Assembly: GCF_000317145.1 (NCBI RefSeq)
Contig: NC_019697.1
Coordinates: 5,716,886 to 5,780,885, forward strand
Reading direction: 5' to 3'
Source of the DNA: Chamaesiphon minutus PCC 6605
GTDB taxonomy: Bacteria; Cyanobacteriota; Cyanobacteriia; Cyanobacteriales; Chamaesiphonaceae
Length of the DNA: 64,000 nt
A program made the translations under genes and the position numbers. Shown here one piece after another: positions 8,799 to 18,224 of the stretch. The notes under the pieces were generated by a model. The model had not been told where the DNA came from. It searched no databases and worked only from the letters and a program-made list of their open reading frames with translations. Numbering within the stretch: position 1 is the first letter of the stretch; each line of letters opens with the position of its first letter.

Positions 8799-9471
8799 GC
8801 AGAAATCCACGAACAAACAGCAATGCTTGTTATATAATTGTGGCATCATCGATTATCAGACTGCTTGGATCTGGCAAAAATCGCTTCAGAAAGAGCGGAT
8901 TGTCGATCGAACTTTGCCCGATGCTTTGGTAATTTTGGAGCATCCACCCGTATATACGTTGGGTACTGGATCTAGTCTAGAATTTGTGAAGTTCGATCGC
9001 GAGCAACATGAGTACGAATTGTATCGTGTCGAGCGGGGTGGTGAAGTAACTTATCATTGTCCCGGGCAAATTATTGCTTACCCGATTCTCAATCTGCGGC
9101 ATTATCAGCAAGATTTACACTGGTACCTCAGACAGTTAGAGGAAGTAGTTTTGCGGGTGCTGGCTTTGTACGATCTTCAGGGTTACCGGATCGAGGGTTT
9201 AACTGGCGTGTGGCTGGAAGAACGCAAAATAGCAGCCATCGGCATCAAAGTTACGAGCTGGATTACTATGCACGGGTTCGCGCTGAATGTCTGTCCCGAT
9301 TTAAGTGGCTTTAATCGGATCGTACCTTGTGGAATTGTCGATCGATCTGTTGGCAGTATGGCTGAGTTTATCCCGAATATCGATGCCAATCTCGTGCGTG
9401 GGCAGATCGGGCGCGTATTTAGTGAAGTGTTTGGAATAGAAATGCTCGACGGTGACAAATTCTTGGGTTAA
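8782..9471 (+). CDS. lipB: Lipoyl (octanoyl) transferase LipB
   Basis: LipB transfers octanoate from octanoyl-ACP to lipoyl domains of 2-oxoacid dehydrogenases and GcvH. Conserved blocks are [32 protein letters not shown] (the RGG..T.HGPGQ motif), [29 protein letters not shown] with the catalytic Lys, and [11 protein letters not shown] around the catalytic Cys. The frame extends to 8737, but the ATG at 8782 is preferred because it leaves a 17-bp overlap with the permease gene and a normal-length N-terminus (229 aa). The overlap suggests translational coupling, although the two functions are unrelated. Confidence 0.94.
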   Translation: MLTYPEQKSTNKQQCLLYNCGIIDYQTAWIWQKSLQKERIVDRTLPDALVILEHPPVYTLGTGSSLEFVKFDREQHEYELYRVERGGEVTYHCPGQIIAYPILNLRHYQQDLHWYLRQLEEVVLRVLALYDLQGYRIEGLTGVWLEERKIAAIGIKVTSWITMHGFALNVCPDLSGFNRIVPCGIVDRSVGSMAEFIPNIDANLVRGQIGRVFSEVFGIEMLDGDKFLG

Positions 9472-9603
9472 CTCAATCGGTAAAATTCTAGATTGAGATG
9501 GGAGAGGCTCTGTAACGCTTTGGATAAATGTATGCGTTGGGGGGAGCCTCTTGGTAGATCTTCAATATTATGCGAATGAGTAAAAATACTAGCTGCTGCT
9601 AGC

Positions 9604-9630
9604 GTTGGCGTAGCCTGCCGGAGGTAATCG
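9604..9630. repeat. Dispersed GTAGCCT-type repeat, copy 1
   Basis: This 27-bp copy contains GTAGCCTGCCGGAGGTAATCG and matches a copy at 63768-63794 at 24 of 27 positions. A more diverged relative starts at about 15609. It lies in the 252-bp gap between lipB and the DUF1815 gene, where no other feature was seen. Confidence 0.6.
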
Positions 9631-9723
9631 ACACATCTGGCACTAAGTCGATCGGGAGGCTCACTTTGTCGAGCAGTTTTGGCAGCTCGATGGCGATATT
9701 ACCTGCGAGTTCGACCTGGTTAA

Positions 9724-10056
9724 CTAGCCGATCGACACAGGTGTGTTGTTAGTAAGTTGAACTTTGAGCAGATTGGCGAGTTCTTGCAGTTGGGCAATTG
9801 CCTCTGCGCCTTCCAATTTCATTAATTCGCGATCGTCGCGAAGTTCTGTCCAGGTAATCCCATAGTCAGATACCAAAAACCGGATTAGATGATTGGGAGC
9901 CAGACTCACCATGAAGTTGGCACTGTTCATCCGATCTCCACACGTATAGCAAGCAGCTTCGTAGCCGCGTCTTTCCAGCACCGTAGCTAGAGCTTGAAGG
10001 CTCATTACTAGGTCTTTAACGAATTCTTGATGTTGATTTGCTAGTCTAAGAAACAT
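9724..10056 (-). CDS. DUF1815 family protein
   Basis: A 110-residue soluble protein whose sequence (MFLRLANQHQEFVKDLVM, then YTCGDRMNSANFMVS, SDYGITWTELRDDRELMKL) fits my memory of DUF1815, a family restricted to cyanobacteria with no established function. The single CxxC-like YTCGD segment could be redox or metal related, but only one clear cysteine pair is present. A strong AGGAGG Shine-Dalgarno sits directly upstream of the ATG, supporting this start and suggesting good expression. It is monocistronic: lipB lies convergent on one side and glucokinase lies upstream with a gap of about 290 bp. Confidence 0.85.
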   Translation of the reverse strand: MFLRLANQHQEFVKDLVMSLQALATVLERRGYEAACYTCGDRMNSANFMVSLAPNHLIRFLVSDYGITWTELRDDRELMKLEGAEAIAQLQELANLLKVQLTNNTPVSIG

Positions 10057-10345
10057 AGACCTCCTTGTATTAGCACCACTGCTGATTATTATAACCTTTA
10101 TTATTTTTTAATGTTTTTCTCATTGACAATCTTAATACTTTATCCACTTTGTCCCTATTTAACTAATATCCCATTTACACCCAAAGTTTGACACGATGGT
10201 TGCCAGTAAACTGTGAGATCGGTTACATACTAGGCAAGGGCTTGGTATACAGCCGATCGAAAGTGGGAAAAGGACAGGGAGCTAGACTGGATCTGGATCG
10301 AGATTGCCCGAGTAACATTAAGCCGAATCGAGGCTTAATTAATTT
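10057..10345. other. Intergenic region upstream of the DUF1815 gene
   Basis: No gene was seen. The region holds the leader of the DUF1815 gene and, near 10318-10337, a short hairpin (TAAGCC with GGCTTA around a 7-nt loop) followed by a T-rich stretch. It lies just beyond the glucokinase stop but is oriented with its T-run on the opposite strand, so its role as a terminator is doubtful. Confidence 0.35.
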
Positions 10346-11410
10346 TTAAGCATCAATTCTTAATTTTGCGGCTCGATCGAGCGCGCCGAGCAAACCGACT
10401 TGCGGATTGAGAATAACTCGAACTGGAATGTTCGTAAGTAGATTACTGACTCTGCCTTTGTGGTTGAATGCACCGAGGAAAGTACCATCCTCAAACAACG
10501 GTAAGTTTTTGGTCGCAATGCCGCCCGCAATGTAAAATCCGCCATAGGGGAGGATCTTGAGGGCAAGATTCCCAGCTTCGGCACCATAGGCAGAAATAAA
10601 CATGGCCATGGCTGCTTCGCAGAGCGGATCGGTTTTGGCGATCGCTAGAGTCGAGATGAGAGCCGCCGGATCGGGTGCTGTTTCCGATTGGGACTCCCAC
10701 GCTGTAACTACACTAGCAACTTCGGGTGTTTCGGAAAAATTACTAGTATCGCGCAGAAATTGATAGATGCCTACTATCCCAGAGCCGGAAATCACGCGTT
10801 CGTTGGAGATTCGATCGAGTTGTTTGTGCTTACAGAGATATTGATAGAGTTCAAACTCGCGGGTCGATCGGGCGGCAAAGTCAGTGTGTCCGCCTTCGGC
10901 AGCAACTACCTGATAGTCCCGATCGTTATAAACCAAAAAACATTGGCCCAGACCCGTACCAGCCCCAATTACCGCGATCGGGGCATTGAGTCGCGGCTGT
11001 CCCGCTTGAATCGTGTGGATGTCTGCTGCTGACAAGCAGGAAATCCCATAACCGATGGCGACAAAATCATTAATTAAGCTAATTTGGGGAATATTTAGCT
11101 CCGCTTGGAGTCGCTCGGCGTCGATGTGCCAATCGAGATTGGGTAAATAGGAGGCTCGATCGATTACGGCTCCGGCAATTCCAAAACAGGCAGCACTGAC
11201 AGCAATTTCTCCACCTAGGTGAGTTTGGGCATCAGCGAGAAATTGCTGCACCAGCGGCACAAAGCTAGAATATGCTTGAGAGGGATACGACTGCTGAAAT
11301 GTCGCCAGTTTGTCCGAGCCAGACTGACCGCTCTTATCGGCTGATGTTGGAAGTACTAAGCTCAGAAGCGTTTTTGTGCCACCGAGATCGCCTGCTAATA
11401 GGTATGCCAT
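10346..11410 (-). CDS. glk: Glucokinase
   Basis: Glucokinase of the bacterial ROK-unrelated Glk family phosphorylates glucose to glucose-6-phosphate. The N-terminal phosphate loop LAGDLGGTKTLLSLV, the central catalytic SLINDFVAIGYG (Asp), the second motif APIAVIGAGTGLGQ and GGHTDFAARS are all present. The ATG at 11410 puts the phosphate loop five residues from the start, as in other Glk proteins, giving 354 aa. The longer frame from 11461 adds 17 non-conserved residues. The gene is isolated, with a 413-bp gap to divergent clpB. Confidence 0.95.
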   Translation of the reverse strand: MAYLLAGDLGGTKTLLSLVLPTSADKSGQSGSDKLATFQQSYPSQAYSSFVPLVQQFLADAQTHLGGEIAVSAACFGIAGAVIDRASYLPNLDWHIDAERLQAELNIPQISLINDFVAIGYGISCLSAADIHTIQAGQPRLNAPIAVIGAGTGLGQCFLVYNDRDYQVVAAEGGHTDFAARSTREFELYQYLCKHKQLDRISNERVISGSGIVGIYQFLRDTSNFSETPEVASVVTAWESQSETAPDPAALISTLAIAKTDPLCEAAMAMFISAYGAEAGNLALKILPYGGFYIAGGIATKNLPLFEDGTFLGAFNHKGRVSNLLTNIPVRVILNPQVGLLGALDRAAKLRIDA

Positions 11411-11680
11411 GTGTTTTGAACCGTAGCTGGACAGCGATACAATATAGAAAGGTGTACTCAAGTTCGATATCTAAGTCGATCGGGAAGTAGCTCCCGCACG
11501 AGCATCGAGACATTGAAGGTGGCGGTTTAATCTGTGAATATATTAGTATAGATTGCCGCTGTATCGCCAGCAGTCTAGACTGCTGGCAGCAAAATCTTTA
11601 CGAGATCGCGATCGGCTGTGTCGATCGCTACTGCTGACGCTCCCGATCGGACTATACTTCACGCGGGTAAAACACAATCT
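11411..11680. other. glk-clpB intergenic region with 22-bp palindrome
   Basis: This holds divergent promoters for glk and clpB. A perfect 22-bp palindrome, GCCAGCAGTCTAGACTGCTGGC, lies at 11566-11587. Its symmetry could be an operator or a cruciform-prone dispersed repeat. No gene was recognised. Confidence 0.5.
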
Positions 11681-11785
11681 AGCCTAAAGCATAAAGCATA
11701 AAGCCTAAAGCCTAAAGTCTAAAGCCTAAAGCCTAAAGCCTAAAGCCTAAAGCCTAAAGCCTAAAGCCTAAAGCCTAAAGCCTAA
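11681..11785. repeat. CCTAAAG heptad array (about 15 units) upstream of clpB
   Basis: About fifteen direct heptads, mostly CCTAAAG with CATAAAG and TCTAAAG variants near the left end. The nine or ten units at the right end are identical. The 7-bp periodicity, intergenic location and lack of spacers place it in the STRR class rather than CRISPR. It ends 38 bp before the clpB ATG. Confidence 0.9.
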
Positions 11786-11812
11786 CGCACCAACCCCATC
11801 AGACCGCTCCTT

Positions 11813-11823
11813 TATAATCTAAA
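11813..11823 (+). promoter_or_regulatory. Possible -10 box immediately upstream of clpB ATG
   Basis: TATAAT occurs at 11813-11818, five bases before the annotated clpB ATG at 11824. If it is a working -10 element, transcription would start at or beside the ATG and give a leaderless clpB mRNA. There is no Shine-Dalgarno sequence, and no good -35 box is seen, so this is tentative. Confidence 0.35.
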
Positions 11824-14547
11824 ATGCAGCCTACAGACCCTACAAAATTTAACGAACGAGCCTGGGATGCGATCGTCAAGTCGCAGGACGTAGCCAGGAG
11901 ATCGTTCAATCAAAACTTAGAAGTCGAGCATGTGGCGATCGCGCTGTTAGAGCAAAAGGATGTCGCTTCCAAAATTTTGGCTCGTGTCGGGGTAGATGTT
12001 GAGGAATTGGCACGACAATTACAAGAATTTGCCAACCGTCAGCCGCGAATCGATCGAGTTGCCGATCTGTATCTGGGACGGGGATTGGATCTATTACTCG
12101 ATCGAGCTGAAGCCGCTAGAGCCAGTTCGCAAGAGCCGACGATCGGTACCGAGCATTTAATTCTCGCATTGAGTGAAGACGATCGAGTCGGCAGACGTCT
12201 CCTCAAACCCTATAATTTCGATCGCGCACAATTGGAAGCCGCGATTAAGCTGGTGCGGAGTACGCCAGCCAAGCCCACAACTCAAGCTGCCGAAACCAGT
12301 GGGGGGGACGCCTTACCTAAATACGGTAAAGATCTCACCGAAGCTGCTAGAGCGGGGAAAATGGACCCCGTGATCGGACGCGATGAAGAAATCCGTCGTG
12401 TCGTTCAGGTATTATCGCGCCGTCAGAAAAATAATCCCGTTTTAATTGGCGAGCCAGGTGTTGGTAAAACTGCCATTGCCGAAGGTTTGGCACAGCGGAT
12501 CGTCAATGGCGACGTCCCCGAATCGCTCAAAGATCGAACGTTAATTTCCCTAGACATGGGGAGTTTGATCGCGGGAGCCAAGCTCCGAGGCGAATTTGAA
12601 GAACGCTTGCGATCGGTACTTAAGGAAGTCACCGAATCCGCCGGACAAATCGTGTTATTTATCGATGAACTCCACACCGTCGTCGGTGCGGGTGGAAATC
12701 AAGGCGCGATGGATGCCAGTAACCTGCTCAAACCCATGCTAGCACGGGGCGAATTGCGCTGTATCGGCGCGACAACCACCGATGAGTACCGCAAGTATAT
12801 CGAGAAAGATCCCGCCCTAGAACGGCGATTTCAGCCCGTACAGGTGAACGAACCTACCGTCGAAGATACAATTTCGATTCTGCGGGGACTCAAGGAGCGG
12901 TATGAAGTTCACCACGGCGTCAAAATTAGCGATTCCGCGCTAGTTGCCGCCGCCACGCTTTCGAGTCGGTATATCGCCGATCGATTTTTGCCCGATAAAG
13001 CGATCGATCTGGTCGATGAAGCTGCTGCTAAACTCAAAATGGAGATCACCTCCAAACCTGCCGAACTCGAATCGATCGATCGGCGCGTGATGCAACTAGA
13101 AATGGAGAAACTTTCCCTCCAAGGTGAAAATCTCCATAGCGATGGTTATCTCCCCACTAAAGAACGCCTCGAAAAGATCGACACCGAGATCGATAGCCTC
13201 AAAGTTAAGCAAGACCAACTTACCAATCAATGGCAAGGCGAGAAACAACTCCTCGATAGTATTAAAAGCCTTAAAGAGCAAGAAGACCAAGCTAGAGTCC
13301 AAATGGAGCAAGCCGAACGCGCGCAAGATCTCCATACCGCATCTCGCCTCCAATACGGCGAACTGCCCAAACTCCAACAAGAACGCAACGAGAAAGAAGC
13401 CGAACTCGCCGCCGTACAGGTACGCGGCTCCACCCTGTTGCGCGAACAAGTCACCGATGGCGATATTGCCGAAATCGTTGCCAAATGGACGGGAATCCCT
13501 GTCAACCGCCTGCTGGCCTCCGAACGCCAAAAACTGCTCCAACTCGAATCCCACCTCCACAACCGGGTAATCGGCCAAAATGAGGCTGTGAGCGCGGTAT
13601 CAGCCGCAATTCGGCGCGCCCGTGCGGGGATGAAAGATCCCAACCGTCCGATCGGATCGTTCCTATTTATGGGGCCGACTGGAGTCGGTAAAACCGAGCT
13701 GGCGCGAGCCTTAGCCGAATTTTTATTCGACAGCGAAGAGGCGATGGTGCGCTTGGATATGTCTGAATATATGGAGAAACATGCAGTTTCTCGGCTGGTG
13801 GGTGCGCCACCGGGATATGTCGGGCATGAAGATGGCGGACAATTAACCGAAGCCGTGCGCCGTCACCCGTATTCGGTGGTGCTATTCGATGAGGTCGAAA
13901 AAGCCCATCCTGATGTATTTAATATCTTGCTGCAAGTGTTAGACGATGGCCGAATTACCGATTCTAAAGGTAAAACCGTCAGTTTTGCTAATACGGTGAT
14001 CGTGATGACTAGTAATATTGCTAGCGACCAAATTATCACTACTCTCCTCAATCCCGATCGCGATAAAAATCAAAATCTCGATCTGCGCGAGCAGGTGACA
14101 AGTACCTTGCTCTCCCACTTCCGGCCAGAGTTTATCAATCGGGTAGACGAACTGACGATTTTTGAACCACTCAAGAAAACCGAACTCCGGCAAATTGTGA
14201 CGCTTCAAATTCATCAAATCGAGCGGATGTTAGCAGATCAAAAAATCAAAATTCATCTATCCACCTCAGCCCAAGACTATCTCGCAGATGTTGGTTACGA
14301 TCCGATTTATGGTGCTAGACCATTAAGACGTGCCATTCAACGGGAACTACAAAACCCGATCGCGACGAAGATTTTGGAAACTACGTTTGGGGAAGGCGAT
14401 ACAATTTTTGTTGATTGTGTTGTGAGTAGTTCTGCTTCGGTAGAGACTCGAACTTTGACATTTGGCACTAAACAAACTAAGAGTCAGAAATCGACTCCAG
14501 CGATTATTCCAGAGGTAATTTTACCGACGGTTGCGATCGATAATTAG
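11824..14547 (+). CDS. clpB: ATP-dependent disaggregase ClpB
   Basis: ClpB is a hexameric AAA+ chaperone that works with DnaK to rescue aggregated proteins after heat stress. The 907-residue protein has a Clp N-domain (about 1-145), the first ATPase with Walker A GEPGVGKT at 209-216, a long coiled-coil middle domain (about 410-545) that distinguishes ClpB from ClpA/ClpC, a second Walker A GPTGVGKT near 616, and the C-terminal D2-small domain. The last 35 residues form a low-complexity Thr/Ser/Lys/Ile tail. Cyanobacteria usually carry two ClpB forms; which one this is cannot be said. The gene is monocistronic and preceded by a heptad array. Confidence 0.96.
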   Translation: MQPTDPTKFNERAWDAIVKSQDVARRSFNQNLEVEHVAIALLEQKDVASKILARVGVDVEELARQLQEFANRQPRIDRVADLYLGRGLDLLLDRAEAARASSQEPTIGTEHLILALSEDDRVGRRLLKPYNFDRAQLEAAIKLVRSTPAKPTTQAAETSGGDALPKYGKDLTEAARAGKMDPVIGRDEEIRRVVQVLSRRQKNNPVLIGEPGVGKTAIAEGLAQRIVNGDVPESLKDRTLISLDMGSLIAGAKLRGEFEERLRSVLKEVTESAGQIVLFIDELHTVVGAGGNQGAMDASNLLKPMLARGELRCIGATTTDEYRKYIEKDPALERRFQPVQVNEPTVEDTISILRGLKERYEVHHGVKISDSALVAAATLSSRYIADRFLPDKAIDLVDEAAAKLKMEITSKPAELESIDRRVMQLEMEKLSLQGENLHSDGYLPTKERLEKIDTEIDSLKVKQDQLTNQWQGEKQLLDSIKSLKEQEDQARVQMEQAERAQDLHTASRLQYGELPKLQQERNEKEAELAAVQVRGSTLLREQVTDGDIAEIVAKWTGIPVNRLLASERQKLLQLESHLHNRVIGQNEAVSAVSAAIRRARAGMKDPNRPIGSFLFMGPTGVGKTELARALAEFLFDSEEAMVRLDMSEYMEKHAVSRLVGAPPGYVGHEDGGQLTEAVRRHPYSVVLFDEVEKAHPDVFNILLQVLDDGRITDSKGKTVSFANTVIVMTSNIASDQIITTLLNPDRDKNQNLDLREQVTSTLLSHFRPEFINRVDELTIFEPLKKTELRQIVTLQIHQIERMLADQKIKIHLSTSAQDYLADVGYDPIYGARPLRRAIQRELQNPIATKILETTFGEGDTIFVDCVVSSSASVETRTLTFGTKQTKSQKSTPAIIPEVILPTVAIDN

Positions 14548-14614
14548 GTACTTCGATGGCAAGGTATATTCATCGCGAATAAACCGCCGATTAAGATCGG
14601 GGCTAGTGATGCAA

Positions 14615-14632
14615 AGTCCGCATAGGCGGACT
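14615..14632 (+). terminator. Small hairpin after clpB
   Basis: A 7-bp stem (AGTCCGC with GCGGACT, 4-nt loop) lies 67 bp after the clpB stop. No U-tract follows, so it is only a weak terminator candidate. Confidence 0.25.
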
Positions 14633-14753
14633 AAACTCGATCTATCTCGATCGCCCCAGCATCTATCAGTGTGTGTAATAATTGTTACCATGTATCTGTG
14701 ATAGTAAATATACAGTTACATTTAAAGCACTTATTGCGAGGGAGCTTGTATTT

Positions 14754-15440
14754 ATGACAATGTTTCTAAAGTCGATCGGGTTGGTTTTTGGATTAGCTGC
14801 TGTAATTGCGTTGCTGATAGTGCTTCCGGCGTGGCAATTTGGAGTTGTTACTGACTGGAGAATTATCTTCCTGGCGATCGGTTATTTTACGTTCTTTTTA
14901 GGAACGGTGTGGCGGGTGATTCGGTATGGCGAACTAGTCGATCGTCAAGAAGATCTACAAGTAAAAGAAACATCAGGACGCTTGGCTTCGCTGATTACTA
15001 TTTTTGGCTTATTAGGAGTACATTGGCTGACGATTTATACTTTCTCTGTTCGCGATGAAGCTCTAAGTTTGATAGTAAATAAATTGACGATCGCGATCGG
15101 GATTAGTTTAGTTGTGACGGCGATTTTAGTCAGTCAGGTAGCTATTCGTACTTTGGGCAAATTCTTCGATCGATTGGCAATAAAATCAGACCATCGCTTA
15201 GTTACAGAAGGGATATATGGATTCGTTCGCCATCCAATTTATACGAGTTATATTTTACTATTCGTCGGATTTTGTACGCTGCTCCAAAGCTGGTGGGGTT
15301 TTGGTTTATTACTAGGGGTTTGCATTGTATGGTTTGGCAATCGAATCGGGATCGAGGAGCGGATGCTTCAAGAACGATTTGGCGATGAATATCAGTCTTA
15401 TTGTCAGCAGACAAAGCGACTATTTCCCTATGTTTATTAA
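14754..15440 (+). CDS. Isoprenylcysteine carboxyl methyltransferase-family membrane protein
   Basis: A 228-residue polytopic membrane protein of the ICMT/PEMT-like family. The C-terminal region carries the SAM-binding pattern: GFVRHPIYTSYI, then EERMLQERFGDEYQSYCQQ. About five or six hydrophobic segments precede and surround it. Bacterial members are mostly uncharacterised and methylate lipids or small molecules. The frame opens at 14682, but the ATG at 14754 is preferred because a GAGGGAG Shine-Dalgarno-like sequence lies just upstream and the protein then starts directly with a membrane helix. It stands alone, between clpB and argB. Confidence 0.8.
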   Translation: MTMFLKSIGLVFGLAAVIALLIVLPAWQFGVVTDWRIIFLAIGYFTFFLGTVWRVIRYGELVDRQEDLQVKETSGRLASLITIFGLLGVHWLTIYTFSVRDEALSLIVNKLTIAIGISLVVTAILVSQVAIRTLGKFFDRLAIKSDHRLVTEGIYGFVRHPIYTSYILLFVGFCTLLQSWWGFGLLLGVCIVWFGNRIGIEERMLQERFGDEYQSYCQQTKRLFPYVY

Positions 15441-15738
15441 TGGTTGTAGCTAAAATCAATATTTTTGTAACATTCGCTCGACTGTCAAGTCCAGAATCCG
15501 CAACACGCTTGACTCGATCGCATTATCTCCTGTAAACACCTTCTCTTCATACAAACCCTCTACCCATTACCTCTGGCAAGCGGGTTGGGGATTCTAACAT
15601 TTTGACTTGTTGGCATAGCCTCTGGAGCGAGAGCATCGCCAGAAATTAGGAGCATCATCGATCGGCATAGACCCCAGCTAAACTGATAAAATCTTGGCTA
15701 TTGCAAAACTCATCGCCAGACTCCAAATCCTCTCCAGC
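15441..15738. other. Gap upstream of argB with diverged dispersed repeat
   Basis: No gene is seen. At about 15609-15640 a copy begins like the repeat at 9604 (GTTGGCATAGCCT) and then diverges. The in-frame TTG at 15694 for argB falls here, but the ATG at 15739 is the better start. Confidence 0.4.
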
Positions 15739-16614
15739 ATGAACCACTCCAACGAAGATGCCACCCGCGTGCGGGTACTTAGCGAAGCCTTGCCCTACAT
15801 CCAAAAATTCGCCGGACGTACCGTCGTGGTCAAATATGGCGGCGCAGCGATGAAAGATAGTTCTCTCAAAGAGGATGTCATTCGCGATCTAGTTTTTATG
15901 TCTTGCGTCGGCATTCGCCCCGTCTTAGTTCATGGGGGTGGGCCAGAAATCAATAGTTGGTTAGAAAAACTCGGCATCGAACCGCAATTTAAAGATGGTT
16001 TGCGGGTGACTGATGCAGCGACTATGGATGTCGTGGAAATGGTATTAGTCGGACGAGTTAATAAAGAAATTGTCTCCCTGATTGCTTGCTCTGGCGGTAA
16101 TGCTGTAGGGCTGTGTGGCAAAGATGCTAACCTAATCGTGGCACGTCCCGACGGTCGTGAAGGGATTGGGTTCGTCGGTGAGGTGAGTAGTGTTAATGTC
16201 GATATTCTCAATACTTTAGTTAAGAGTGGTTATATTCCCGTCGTCTCCAGTGTCGCCGCAGATGAGAATGGACAGGCTTATAATATCAATGCCGACACTG
16301 TTGCGGGTGAAATAGCGGCTGCACTGGGAGCCGAAAAATTGATCTTGATGACAGATACGCCAGGGTTGATGCGGGACTTTAAAGATCCAAATACCTTAAT
16401 TCGTCACTTGGATATCTCTGGCGCGCGGGGGCTAATTGAAGATGGCACTGTCAGCGGTGGCATGATTCCAAAGTTGACTTGTTGCGTTCGCAGTCTAGCT
16501 CAAGGTGTCAAAGCCGCTCATATTATTGATGGGCGATTGCCGCACTCCCTCTTACTCGAAATTTTCACCGATAATGGTACTGGCTCGATGATTGTCTCTT
16601 CTGTTGCTAGCTAA
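15739..16614 (+). CDS. argB: Acetylglutamate kinase
   Basis: ArgB phosphorylates N-acetyl-L-glutamate in arginine synthesis and in cyanobacteria is the main target of the nitrogen sensor PII. Signature segments are [12 protein letters not shown] near the N-terminus, [15 protein letters not shown], the central [26 protein letters not shown] and the late [18 protein letters not shown]. The arginine-feedback N-terminal helix ([18 protein letters not shown]) is present, as expected for the PII-regulated type. The ATG at 15739 gives 291 aa, the usual size; an upstream TTG would add 15 residues. Confidence 0.97.
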   Translation: MNHSNEDATRVRVLSEALPYIQKFAGRTVVVKYGGAAMKDSSLKEDVIRDLVFMSCVGIRPVLVHGGGPEINSWLEKLGIEPQFKDGLRVTDAATMDVVEMVLVGRVNKEIVSLIACSGGNAVGLCGKDANLIVARPDGREGIGFVGEVSSVNVDILNTLVKSGYIPVVSSVAADENGQAYNINADTVAGEIAAALGAEKLILMTDTPGLMRDFKDPNTLIRHLDISGARGLIEDGTVSGGMIPKLTCCVRSLAQGVKAAHIIDGRLPHSLLLEIFTDNGTGSMIVSSVAS

Positions 16615-16732
16615 ATATGCTAATTAGTTAGAACAGAGCGCAATCCAAAATCCTGTCTTAACTTGCTAAACAGTCGAGTTTCCTGACGGTTTAGCAAGTC
16701 GCAAAATCAAAAATCAAAAATCCAACATCGAC

Positions 16733-17248
16733 GTGACTTTCGAGACTGATTATCAATCTGGACAAATGGCCTTCGAGCGGGGACAGTACCGCCAAGCCGT
16801 CAGCTTTTTTGTGGCTGCTATCGCTCAAGTGCAGCCAAATACGCAACTCGGTGGCGAGGCGCAGGTATGGCTGGCGACAGCCTATGAAGCTGCTGGGCAA
16901 CTCTCAGAAGCTAAGGCTCTGTGTCAGAAATTATCTAGCCATCCCAATCTGGATACCCGCCAAGCAAGTAAACGGATGCTGTATATCATGCAGGCTCCAG
17001 AATTGGTGCGACGGGATGAGTGGCTGACGAAGATTCCAGACTTGACTCATTTAGAAGGCACTGATGGCAAGACAGGCGGTAATAATCGTCCGCTGCCGCC
17101 GCCAGCACCCAAACCAAAATCGTTGGAAGAACGGTATGCACCTGTAGATCTGAGTCAGGTTAATACCAAAGATAATAATTTTATCGCGATCGCGTTGGTA
17201 GTAACGGCGATCGCCATGTTGGGATTGTGGTTGGTTGCCAGAGGATAA
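16733..17248 (+). CDS. TPR-containing protein with C-terminal membrane anchor
   Basis: The 171-residue protein starts at a GTG. Residues 5-75 form two or three tetratricopeptide-like helical hairpins (AFERGQYRQAVSFFVAAI, then AQVWLATAYEAAGQLSEAKAL). A Pro-rich linker (RPLPPPAPKPK, about residues 121-131) leads to a single membrane helix near the end (FIAIALVVTAIAMLGLWLVA). It is thus probably a cytoplasmic protein-interaction domain tail-anchored in a membrane. Similar proteins occur across cyanobacteria without known function. A bidirectional hairpin separates it from convergent curT. Confidence 0.8.
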   Translation: MTFETDYQSGQMAFERGQYRQAVSFFVAAIAQVQPNTQLGGEAQVWLATAYEAAGQLSEAKALCQKLSSHPNLDTRQASKRMLYIMQAPELVRRDEWLTKIPDLTHLEGTDGKTGGNNRPLPPPAPKPKSLEERYAPVDLSQVNTKDNNFIAIALVVTAIAMLGLWLVARG

Positions 17249-17285
17249 TAAAAAATACCACCGATCGATTCGGTGGTATCTAAAA
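17249..17285 (-). terminator. Terminator hairpin between the TPR gene and curT
   Basis: A perfect 10-bp stem (ATACCACCGA with TCGGTGGTAT, loop TCGAT) lies at 17255-17279 between convergent genes. On the minus strand it is followed by a TTTTTATTAT tract, a good intrinsic terminator for the CAAD gene. On the plus strand only a weak T-poor tail follows. Confidence 0.75.
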
Positions 17286-17314
17286 TTTAACTAAGATTCG
17301 TCCGATGGCTCAAT

Positions 17315-17758
17315 TTAGCCGTTGCCGTTTTTGTTACCGAGAATTTCGGATTTGAAGCTATCGATTTCGTCAGTCAATTCCTTTCTAGTGGAGGCTTGTA
17401 GTAGGTAACGGTATACAAACCAGCTTGTATAACCGATCCCGACGATTTCAAAAGTAGGTGCGAGCAAAGGAATTTCGTTGATGGCAGATAAGATCGCCAA
17501 AGTTAGCTTCACGCCAACAATGATGCCAAAAATTAAGCCTAGAGTAATGACAGCACTCTTATTGCTGTTATAAATTTGACCTACATACGCAGGTAGTTCT
17601 GCGAGAATATCAGTAGCTTGTTTGGCCCATTCGGGTAGCTCTGCCTTGGGTAGCTCTGGAGAAACTTTGGTCAGAGAAGCATTTCCAGTATTTAATCCTA
17701 AAGGATTGGCTGGAATATCAACCGTCGTAGTTTCTGTAGATTCAATGGTATCGCTCAT
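17315..17758 (-). CDS. curT: CAAD-domain thylakoid membrane-curvature protein (CurT-like)
   Basis: A 147-residue protein with a disordered acidic N-terminus (about 1-45), an amphipathic region (LPEWAKQATDILAELPAYVGQIYN) and two membrane helices (about 68-90 and 98-120), followed by a short charged helix. This is the CAAD domain, named for its attachment to cyanobacterial aminoacyl-tRNA synthetases and also the fold of plant CURT1. Stand-alone versions such as Synechocystis CurT shape thylakoid margins. The stand-alone form here favours CurT. It is monocistronic, with a strong terminator just downstream. Confidence 0.85.
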   Translation of the reverse strand: MSDTIESTETTTVDIPANPLGLNTGNASLTKVSPELPKAELPEWAKQATDILAELPAYVGQIYNSNKSAVITLGLIFGIIVGVKLTLAILSAINEIPLLAPTFEIVGIGYTSWFVYRYLLQASTRKELTDEIDSFKSEILGNKNGNG

Positions 17759-18224
17759 ATTTTATTAATCCCTATTTCAAAATTGACAAGGCTAGCAGAT
17801 CGAAATTTGATGTGTGTCGAACTCGATGTTCGATACAAACACTCTTGCCGATTTTATCAGTTGCGGCGGAAGCAGCATAGTGTAAAATTAATTTAAGGGT
17901 AAACAATTACACCTAAATTTATCTGCTAGACGCACTGGCTATACTATTCGCGGATGCTGCAAGAGACGATTAAAATGTTTATTTAATCTGATTATAGACG
18001 ATAGTTAATCGATCGCCGATCGACCGATCGACCGATTTACGGCTAAAATTGCTATTCATTATAACAGTAAATTGTAGAAATCGAGTATTAAAGAATAATG
18101 AACTTTGGCTCTCATAAACATTAGGGCATTGCTGAGTGAGAATGATTCGAGCGTCAAATTATTCTTCAATTCAGCAGTGCCAAAATCAATAATTACTAGC
18201 GACGAACTAGCAGCTAATCGGCAA
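17759..18224. other. 466-bp intergenic region between curT and the PTPS gene
   Basis: No coding frame is convincing. It contains the curT leader, a dense CGATCG patch near 18010-18035 (ATCGATCGCCGATCGACCGA), and A/T-rich stretches. Nothing resembling a known RNA gene was recognised. Confidence 0.4.

Noticed and set aside
11681-11785. CRISPR-like appearance of the heptad array
   Set aside because: Units are 7 bp with no variable spacers and there are no cas genes.
12423-12677. Long reverse frames inside clpB (also 13096-13578)
   Set aside because: Shadow frames of a GC-richer conserved gene; clpB motifs are intact in the forward frame.
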